Part shown: one piece after another, positions 15,166-21,209 of the stretch | Layout of the letters: every line of letters begins with the position of its first letter | How positions within the stretch are numbered: the stretch's first letter is position 1 | Assembly (NCBI GenBank): GCA_039808325.1 | Contig: JBDHSU010000075.1 | Span: forward strand, 1-21,209 | Length of the DNA: 21,209 nt | From: JAFKKS01 sp039808325 | GTDB taxonomy: Bacteria; Pseudomonadota; Alphaproteobacteria; Rhizobiales; Xanthobacteraceae | Direction: 5' to 3' | Notes under the pieces: generated by a model | The model's database searches: none | Told to the model about the DNA's origin: nothing | The model's input: the letters and a program-made list of their open reading frames with translations, nothing else | Position numbers and translations under genes: made by a program

Positions 15166-16122
15166 GTGCTTGAGCTTCCTGAACGGACAACGGTTGTCGA
15201 TGTCTCCGCGCGCGACGGGTTGCAGAGTTTCCACCGTTGGGTCGACACCGACATCAAGGTCGCGATGGTGGATCGTCTCTCCGAAGCCGGATTTCCCGTC
15301 ATCGAGGTGACGAATTTCGCGCATCCGCGCGTCATCCCGCATCTCAAGGATGCGGAAGAGGTGATGGAGCGGATCGCGCGCCGCAACGGCATCGTCTATC
15401 GCGCACAGGCGCCGAACCCACGCGGCGCGCAGCGCGCCGTCGCCGCGAAGGCGCAGGAAATCCTCGGCCTCATCACCGCCAGCGCCACGTACAACAAGAA
15501 GAACCAGAATATGACGCTGGAGCAGGGCGTCGCCTCCGCCATCGAGACGTTCCGCATCTCAGACGCCGCGCATACGCCCTTCGTCATGGCCGTCGGCATG
15601 GCCTATTTCTGCGCCTATGAGGGCGTGATTCCCGAGAACCATGTGCTCGATCTGCTCGCGCAGCTCCGCAACGGCGGCATCACGCGGTACTACCTCGCCG
15701 GTTCGCTCGGCATGGAGGACCCGCGCCACGTCAATCGGCTTATCCGCCGTGCGCTGGAGCGTTTTCCAGATATCGAAATCGGATTCCACGTTCACAATCT
15801 CGCCGGCAATGGCATGGCGAACATCGTCGCCGCGCTGGACGCGGGCGCGTCCTTTGTCGAGGGCAGCATCTGCGGCATCGGTGGCGGCATCATGATGCCG
15901 ACGACGGTCGGCGCCGTCGGCAATCTCGCGACGGAAGACATCGTGCACCTGCTCAACGAAATGAAGGTCGAGACCGGCGTTTCGACGGAGGCCGCGGTCG
16001 CGGCCGCGCGTGACGTTGCGAAGCTTCTCGACATCACGCCGCAGAGCTACGTCACCGCCGCGGGCGACCGCGCCAAGGTGATGGAGGATGCGCGCACGCA
16101 CGGGAAGTCGCATCCGGCGTAG
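15166..16122 (+). CDS. HMG-CoA lyase-like DRE-TIM metallolyase lacking the catalytic Cys
   Basis: This protein of about 318 residues is in the HMG-CoA lyase family (DRE-TIM metallolyases), which splits 3-hydroxyacyl-CoA esters into acetyl-CoA and a second product. Conserved features are SARDGLQ (R16, D17), EVTNFAHP, SATYNKKNQNMT, HVHN (metal ligands H208, H210), and GNLATED (ligand N253). The loop that in HMG-CoA lyase reads GLGGCPYA reads GIGGGIMM here, so the catalytic Cys is replaced by Gly241. The HxHD motif ends in Asn. Classical HMG-CoA lyase activity is thus doubtful, although the metal site is intact. GTG 15166 has GGAGGG 5 nt upstream. ATG 15148, directly after the preceding stop, is an in-frame alternative adding six residues. 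Confidence 0.88.
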   Translation: MLELPERTTVVDVSARDGLQSFHRWVDTDIKVAMVDRLSEAGFPVIEVTNFAHPRVIPHLKDAEEVMERIARRNGIVYRAQAPNPRGAQRAVAAKAQEILGLITASATYNKKNQNMTLEQGVASAIETFRISDAAHTPFVMAVGMAYFCAYEGVIPENHVLDLLAQLRNGGITRYYLAGSLGMEDPRHVNRLIRRALERFPDIEIGFHVHNLAGNGMANIVAALDAGASFVEGSICGIGGGIMMPTTVGAVGNLATEDIVHLLNEMKVETGVSTEAAVAAARDVAKLLDITPQSYVTAAGDRAKVMEDARTHGKSHPA

Positions 16123-16160
16123 CGGACGTCAGCGATACTCCAAAGCTTGTCGTGTGAACG

Positions 16161-17264
16161 TCAGGCGGCATCGGCGAATTTCGGGCGACCGTTCCATTCA
16201 CGGAAACTTCGCCATGATGCGATGGCGAGCGCGGCGAACGTCACGGTCCACACCGCGACGGCGATCCACAGCATCGTGTGCGCGATGGTGAGCAGCGGCG
16301 AAAAGTCGGCCGCGAGCGAAAGCCGCTGCGTCGCGAGCGAGTACATCCCGAGCGGGAAGACAAGGCTCCACAGGAGCGGATCGTAGGTCAGCGGCACGCG
16401 GCAGACGCCGTGCTTCCAGATTCCGAAGAGGATCAGCAGCGGAATCCACCATGTCCCCCATGCCCAGATCAGCAAGGTCACGCCGTCGATGAACGGCCGC
16501 ATCGTATGCAGGAACGGCAGGCCGCTGTCGCTGAGGATGAGCATCGAACCGGCATTGGTGCTGATCGCCGCGGCTCCCATCACCACCCACAGAAGCGGCG
16601 TGATGTCGTCCGGGCCGACATCGAAGAACGCGATGCGGTAGATGAACAGCGTGACGAAGATCGCGTAGAGCCCGAGCCCGATCCCCCACAGCATGTGCAG
16701 CAACACGAAGGTCGCCGCGCTCGCCTCGCCCAGCAGCGGCGCCACCCGCGCGCCCAGCACCACCAGCGACTCGGTGCCGACGATCGCGATCAGCCAGCCG
16801 CCATGAACGACTTTGGCGCCGTGCGCGGGATTAAGGAATGTCAGGACGCTGAAGCTGAAATAAGTGAGCGCGAGCCACAGCACGAGCGAGACGAGCCACA
16901 GAGACAATGCGGCCGCCGCGAAGCCGCGCAGATCGAGGCCGGCGCCGAAAACGTCCGTGCCCGCGACCAGCGTGAAGAAGGAAAAGACCAGGCGCGGATT
17001 GGTCAGGTCCGCCCAGATGGCCCGCGGGAAGCGTGCGATGCGCGAGAGGGTGAGGATTGCGAGCCACGGAAAAGCGAGCGCGTTGACGGCGAACAGGAGA
17101 TCGGAGAGCTCGCGCGCGCCCTCGGCAAACAGGGCGTTGGAGACGATGCCGGTCGCCATCACCAGGGCGAAGCAGCCGGGATAGAGCGTCGCGATCTGTC
17201 CGTTCGCCCACCCGCGCAGCCGCTGGCGCGAATGGGCTTCCGTCGCAGGCTCAAAGGAGGTCAT
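16161..17264 (-). CDS. TDT/SLAC1-family transporter (TehA/malate transporter-like)
   Basis: This 367-residue polytopic inner-membrane protein (PF03595) has about ten hydrophobic helices. The family includes TehA, the yeast malate permease Mae1, the sulfite exporter Ssu1 and the SLAC1 anion channels. Family signs are LYPGCFALVMATGIVSNAL at about 27-45, a helix pair around TYFSFSVLTFLNPAHGAKVVHG, and WGTWWIPLLILFGIWKHG near the C-terminus. Its substrate could be a C4-dicarboxylate, sulfite or another anion; tellurite resistance should not be assumed. No start has a good ribosome binding site. ATG 17264 fits family length, while ATG 17279 and 17309 are alternatives. It lies downstream of putA on the same strand and could be co-transcribed. 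It converges on the HMGL-like gene with a 38-bp gap and no clear terminator. Confidence 0.88.
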   Translation of the reverse strand: MTSFEPATEAHSRQRLRGWANGQIATLYPGCFALVMATGIVSNALFAEGARELSDLLFAVNALAFPWLAILTLSRIARFPRAIWADLTNPRLVFSFFTLVAGTDVFGAGLDLRGFAAAALSLWLVSLVLWLALTYFSFSVLTFLNPAHGAKVVHGGWLIAIVGTESLVVLGARVAPLLGEASAATFVLLHMLWGIGLGLYAIFVTLFIYRIAFFDVGPDDITPLLWVVMGAAAISTNAGSMLILSDSGLPFLHTMRPFIDGVTLLIWAWGTWWIPLLILFGIWKHGVCRVPLTYDPLLWSLVFPLGMYSLATQRLSLAADFSPLLTIAHTMLWIAVAVWTVTFAALAIASWRSFREWNGRPKFADAA

Positions 17265-17389
17265 GTCGCGCCGGGCCATGGCGGGTGATGCACCCGTGAC
17301 ATACCGCATCTGCGCACCGGATGTCGACGCTTCCGATGGATGTCCAAAGCAGTGGAGACGATGGCGGGGCGATCATCGCCTTCCGCGGA

Positions 17390-20300
17390 TCATTCGATGG
17401 CCATCAGGCTGGCATTGCCACCGGCGGCCGCGGTGTTGGTGCTGATCGCTCGCTCGTTCATCAGCCACTCCGACGCATAAGCTGCGTTTGCCGGATCGCC
17501 GTGCCCGTTCGCCGCCCGATGCGCCGCGACGATGCGGCCCGGCCGCGACGCCAGCTCCTGGTTCAGCGCCCGCAACGCGTCTTCGTCGCCTTCGAACAAG
17601 ACGGCGTCGATGTCCGCCTTCGCGCGATCCTCGATGGAGGCGAGCCAGCCCGCGAGCCCGGCCGGGGGCTTCGCCAGGAACGCACGGTCGATAGCGGGCG
17701 GCAATATGCCGATATCGACGAGTGCGCGGTTGCCGCTCGCCAACGCCGTCGTGATTTGCAGGTGCAAGCCGTGCGCCGTCCGCGCCATGCAGAGCACGCT
17801 TCCGCGTGGCGAGAGGGCATAGACGTTGCGCTCGCCGACCGGGCCGGGAAGATCGAGCGCGATACCGGTCGGCGCCGCGGCGACGAGCCGCGCGCCGGCT
17901 TCCGTCGCATCCGACTGGATCGTGCGCAGATAAGCGAGCCACGCCTGCGCGGCGGGAACAGGCTTCCCCGCCGGCGGGACCGGCGCGGCTGGCGCGCGCT
18001 CCGCCAGCAGCCGCTGCATGTAGAGCGGCCCGCCGGCTTTCGGCCCGGTCCCGGAAAGCCCGTGCCCGCCGAACGGCTGCACGCCGACCACCGCGCCGAT
18101 GATGTTGCGGTTCACGTAGATGTTGCCGGCGCCGATGCGCGCGGTCACGCGCGCGATCGTCTCGTCGATGCGCGTGTGCAAGCCGAAGGTCAGGCCGTAG
18201 CCGGATGCGTTGATCTCGTCGATCAGTTGATCGAGCTTCTCGCGCCGGTAGCGCAGCACATGCAGCACCGGGCCGAACACCTCCTGCTCGACGTCCGCGA
18301 TGCGGTCGATCTCGATGATCGTCGGCGGCACGAACGTGCCCAGCGCCGCCGCGGCGGGCGGAAGCGGCAGGCTGTCGATCGCGTGGCCGCGGCCGCGCAT
18401 GGTTTCGATATGCTGGAGAATCTCGGCGCGCGCGTCGGCGGAGATGACCGGCCCGACATCGACCGATAGGCGGTCGGGATTGCCGATCTCCAATTCGCGC
18501 AGCGCGCCTTTGAGCATCGTCAATGTTCGATCCGCTACGTCCTCTTGCAGGCACAGGATGCGCAGCGCCGAGCAGCGCTGGCCGGCGCTGTCGAACGCCG
18601 ACGTCATCACGTCGCCGACGACCTGTTCGGCGAGCGCGGAGGAATCCACCACCAGCGCGTTCTGTCCGCCGGTCTCGGCGATGAAAGGGATCGGCTGGCC
18701 GTGCGTCGTGAGCCGCTCCGCGAGATGCTTCTGGATCAGCCGCGCGACGCCGGTCGAGCCGGTGAACATCACCGCCTGCACGCGCGCATCGGAGACGAGC
18801 GCCGTGCCGACGCGGCCGGGGCCCGGGATGAGATGCAGCACGTCGGCGGGGACGCCGGCCGCGTGCAGGACCCGCACGGCTTCCGCCGCGATGAGCGGCG
18901 TCGGTGATGCGGGCTTCGCAAGCACGGGGTTGCCGGCGGCGAGCGCCGCGGTGATCTGTCCGGTGAAGATCGCGAGCGGAAAATTCCACGGGCTGATGCA
19001 GACCACCGGTCCGAGCGGCGCCGGCGCCTTGTCGCCGAAGGTCCGTACGGCCTCGGCGCTGTAGTAGCGCAGGAAGTCGGCCGCCTCGCGCACCTCCGCG
19101 ACGGCATTGGGAAACGACTTGCCGGCCTCGCGCGCCATCAGCCCGACAAGGATATCCGTGCGCGCTTCGAGCGCGTCGGCGGCGCGGCATAGGATGGCCG
19201 CGCGCTCTTGCGCCGATGTCGCCGCCCAGCGCGGCGCCGCAGCGGCGGCGGCGGCGAGCGCCGCCTCGATCTCCTCCGGCGTTGCGCCGCGCGCATAGCC
19301 GACGATGTCGCGGTGGTCGGCCGGATTGCGCACGGGCGTGAGCGCGCCCTCGTTTTGCGCGCCGCTCGGCAGCGCTTTCCAGGCGGCATCGACGCTCGCC
19401 TCAAGGTTCTTGGCGAGCAATGCGAGGCGCTGCTCGTTCGAGAGGTCGACGCCCGCCGAGTTGCGGCGGCAGGGTCCGTAAAGGTCGCGCGGCAGCAGGA
19501 TCTTCTCGTGCGGCGCGCCGATGGGTGTGATCGCGCGTGCAACCGCGGCGGGGTCGGCGATGAGACTGTCGACGGGCGTCTGCGGGTCGGCGATGCGATG
19601 CACGAAGGACGAGTTCGCGCCGTTCTCGAGAAGCCGGCGCACGAGATAGGCGAGCAGCGTCTCGTGCGTGCCGACGGGCGCGTAGATGCGGCACGGCCGG
19701 TTGAGCTTTGCCGGCCCGACGACCTCCTCGTACAACGGCTCGCCCATGCCGTGCAGGCACTGGAACTCGTACTGGCCGCGATAGAAGTTCGCGCCCGCCA
19801 TCGCCAGGATGCTGGCGAGCGTCTGCGCGTTGTGCGTCGCGAATTGCGGGAAGACGGCGTCCGGCGCGGCGAGGAGTTTGCGCGCGCAAGCGAGATACGA
19901 AACGTCGGTGTGCACCTTGCGCGTGAAGACGGGAAAGCCTTCCAGCCCGTCGACCTGCGCGCGCTTGATCTCGGAATCCCAATACGCGCCCTTGACCAGC
20001 CGGATCATCAGCCGGTGTCCGGAGCGGCGCGCGAGATCGACGATCCAGTCGATCACGAACGGGCAGCGCTTCTGGTAGGCCTGGATGACGAAGCCGATCC
20101 CGTTCCATCCGGCGAGCGCCGGATCGAAACACAGCGCCTCGAGCAGATCGAGCGAAAGCTCGAGCCGGTCCGCTTCCTCCGCGTCGATGTTGAGCCCGAT
20201 GTCGTATTGGCGCGCGAGCACGGCGAGTTTCTGTACGCGCGGGAGAAGCTCCTGCATCACGCGGTCGAACTTGGCGCGGCTATAGCGCGGATGCAGCGCC

Positions 20301-21076
20301 GAGAGCTTGATCGAGATGCCGGGACCTTCATAGATGCCGCGCCCGGCTGACGCCTTGCCGATGGCGTGGATGGCGTTCTCGTAATCGGCGAGATAGCGCG
20401 CGGCGTCCTCCGCCGTCGTCGCCGCCTCGCCGAGCATGTCGTAGGAGTAGCGGAAGTCCTTCGCTTCCATCTTGCGGCTGTTGTCGAGCGCTTCCTCGAT
20501 CGTCTGCCCGGTGACGAACTGCTCGCCCATCATCCGCATCGCGAGATCGACGCCCTTGCGGATCAGCGGTTCGCCGCCCTGGCCGATCAGGCGCGTCAGC
20601 GCCGAGGACAGTCCGGCTTCGCTCGACGTCGCCGTGAGCTTGCCGGTCACGACCAGCCCCCAGGTGGCGGCGTTGACGAACAGCGACGGGCTGTGCCCGA
20701 GGTGCGCACGCCAGTCGCCGGTCGCGATCTTGTCGCGGATCAGCGCGTCGCGCGTGTCGGCGTCGGGAATGCGCAGCAGCGCCTCGGCGAGGCACATCAG
20801 CGCGATGCCTTCCTGGCTCGACAGCGCATATTCGTGGATCAGGCCCTGCACGCCGGCCGGGCTTCCTTTCGCCCGCAGCGCCTCGACGAGGCGGCGCGCG
20901 ATCTTGGAAACCTGCGCGGCCGCCGGCTCGGACAGCGTCGCGCCGGGCAGCAGGCCGCGCACGCATTCCTCTTCCGGCCGGCGATAGGCGGCGGTGACGG
21001 CGGCACGCAGCGCGCTTTGGTTCTGGACGCCGGCGGCGAAGACGGAAAACGGCGACGGAAGCGGAGCGGGCGACAT
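17390..21076 (-). CDS. putA: Bifunctional proline dehydrogenase / L-glutamate-gamma-semialdehyde dehydrogenase
   Basis: This 1228-residue PutA oxidises proline to P5C with FAD and then to glutamate with NAD+, channelling the intermediate. The proline dehydrogenase barrel (about 190-490) shows IKLSALHPRYS, LVKGAYWD (360-367), LHGMGEPLYEEV (441-452) and RRLLENGANSSFVHR (480-494). The P5C dehydrogenase domain (about 575-1030) shows SPWNFP with N698, AETGGQN with E801, and SAGQRCSALR with Cys835. A further region of about 200 residues ends in SXNTAAAGGNASLM, the conserved PutA C-terminal flap, so this is a long (type B) PutA. There is no N-terminal ribbon-helix-helix domain, so it cannot repress its own gene as E. 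coli PutA does. A separate regulator, possibly divergent and beyond the edge, is expected. Confidence 0.97.
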   Translation of the reverse strand: MSPAPLPSPFSVFAAGVQNQSALRAAVTAAYRRPEEECVRGLLPGATLSEPAAAQVSKIARRLVEALRAKGSPAGVQGLIHEYALSSQEGIALMCLAEALLRIPDADTRDALIRDKIATGDWRAHLGHSPSLFVNAATWGLVVTGKLTATSSEAGLSSALTRLIGQGGEPLIRKGVDLAMRMMGEQFVTGQTIEEALDNSRKMEAKDFRYSYDMLGEAATTAEDAARYLADYENAIHAIGKASAGRGIYEGPGISIKLSALHPRYSRAKFDRVMQELLPRVQKLAVLARQYDIGLNIDAEEADRLELSLDLLEALCFDPALAGWNGIGFVIQAYQKRCPFVIDWIVDLARRSGHRLMIRLVKGAYWDSEIKRAQVDGLEGFPVFTRKVHTDVSYLACARKLLAAPDAVFPQFATHNAQTLASILAMAGANFYRGQYEFQCLHGMGEPLYEEVVGPAKLNRPCRIYAPVGTHETLLAYLVRRLLENGANSSFVHRIADPQTPVDSLIADPAAVARAITPIGAPHEKILLPRDLYGPCRRNSAGVDLSNEQRLALLAKNLEASVDAAWKALPSGAQNEGALTPVRNPADHRDIVGYARGATPEEIEAALAAAAAAAPRWAATSAQERAAILCRAADALEARTDILVGLMAREAGKSFPNAVAEVREAADFLRYYSAEAVRTFGDKAPAPLGPVVCISPWNFPLAIFTGQITAALAAGNPVLAKPASPTPLIAAEAVRVLHAAGVPADVLHLIPGPGRVGTALVSDARVQAVMFTGSTGVARLIQKHLAERLTTHGQPIPFIAETGGQNALVVDSSALAEQVVGDVMTSAFDSAGQRCSALRILCLQEDVADRTLTMLKGALRELEIGNPDRLSVDVGPVISADARAEILQHIETMRGRGHAIDSLPLPPAAAALGTFVPPTIIEIDRIADVEQEVFGPVLHVLRYRREKLDQLIDEINASGYGLTFGLHTRIDETIARVTARIGAGNIYVNRNIIGAVVGVQPFGGHGLSGTGPKAGGPLYMQRLLAERAPAAPVPPAGKPVPAAQAWLAYLRTIQSDATEAGARLVAAAPTGIALDLPGPVGERNVYALSPRGSVLCMARTAHGLHLQITTALASGNRALVDIGILPPAIDRAFLAKPPAGLAGWLASIEDRAKADIDAVLFEGDEDALRALNQELASRPGRIVAAHRAANGHGDPANAAYASEWLMNERAISTNTAAAGGNASLMAIE

Positions 21077-21209
21077 GCGCGTGACCCTGGTGAGAAGAAG
21101 CCGGTTGACGTATTTCCCTTTATATATCGATATTTATAGTGTATCCATCGGATATATTGAGGCGCAGATAGTGAAAATCTCTAGAGAGATACTGAATTGC
21201 AGGGTTTGA
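21077..21209. promoter_or_regulatory. putA promoter region with palindromes
   Basis: This AT-rich region upstream of putA holds three dyads: ATATCGATAT (21124-21133), TATCC-ATC-GGATA (21142-21154) and TCTCTAGAGA (21178-21187). On the minus strand TATAAA (21138-21133) is a good -10 for putA, but the -35 (CTCAAT) is poor, as in activator-dependent promoters. On the plus strand TTGACG (21105-21110) with GATATT (21129-21134, 18-bp spacing) could drive a divergent gene beyond the right edge, perhaps an Lrp-type putR. No coding sequence is evident here. Confidence 0.55.

Noticed and set aside
15166..16122. Annotation as a true HMG-CoA lyase of leucine degradation
   Set aside because: The catalytic Cys is absent and no other leucine-degradation genes are near.
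16161..17264. Tellurite resistance function for the TehA-like protein
   Set aside because: The family includes several anion transporters and nothing in the context points to tellurite.

Overview
The window is high-GC DNA with strong G/C preference at third codon positions and Shine-Dalgarno-led genes. It carries a PutA without a DNA-binding domain, Liv-type transporters, several CaiB-type CoA transferases, and an intergenic palindromic repeat of the kind common in Hyphomicrobiales (Rhizobiales). I infer a chromosomal segment of an alphaproteobacterium, probably Bradyrhizobium/Xanthobacteraceae-like. I see no rRNA, tRNA, CRISPR array, integrase or insertion sequence.

Layout from left to right: (1) 1-722, minus: the N-terminal part of a membrane-anchored lytic transglycosylase that runs off the left edge. 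(2) 723-1322: a 600-bp gene-poor leader with small inverted repeats, a 14-bp tandem duplication and one well-led 16-codon reading frame. (3) 1323-7279, plus: six tightly spaced genes encoding an amidohydrolase-2 protein, a Rieske [2Fe-2S] protein, a DehI-like protein, a CaiB-type CoA transferase, a CitE/HpcH-type acyl-CoA lyase and a second CaiB-type CoA transferase. A 128-bp palindromic repeat lies before the last gene. (4) 12275-7335, minus: a Liv-type ABC importer made of a Tat-like binding protein, a LivH permease, a LivM-LivG fusion and LivF. (5) 12611-16122, plus: an aldehyde dehydrogenase, a beta-hydroxyacid dehydrogenase and an HMG-CoA-lyase-like protein. (6) 17264-16161, minus: a TDT/SLAC1-family transporter. 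(7) 21076-17390, minus: PutA, the proline-to-glutamate enzyme, with an AT-rich palindromic promoter region at the right edge.

Blocks 3 to 5 read as one catabolic locus. The importer would bring in an organic acid or aromatic-type solute. The dehydrogenases would oxidise an alcohol or aldehyde to an acid, the CaiB enzymes would make a CoA thioester, and one or both lyases (CitE-like, HMGL-like) would split it to acetyl-CoA and a small carbonyl compound. The substrate cannot be read from sequence. Several members depart from their family archetypes at diagnostic positions: the HMGL-like protein lacks the catalytic Cys, the beta-hydroxyacid dehydrogenase has ART in place of SGG, the DehI-like protein seems to lack the catalytic Asp, and the Rieske protein has a long insert and no oxygenase partner. 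These are the best leads for a pathway not yet described. No transcriptional regulator is encoded in the window.
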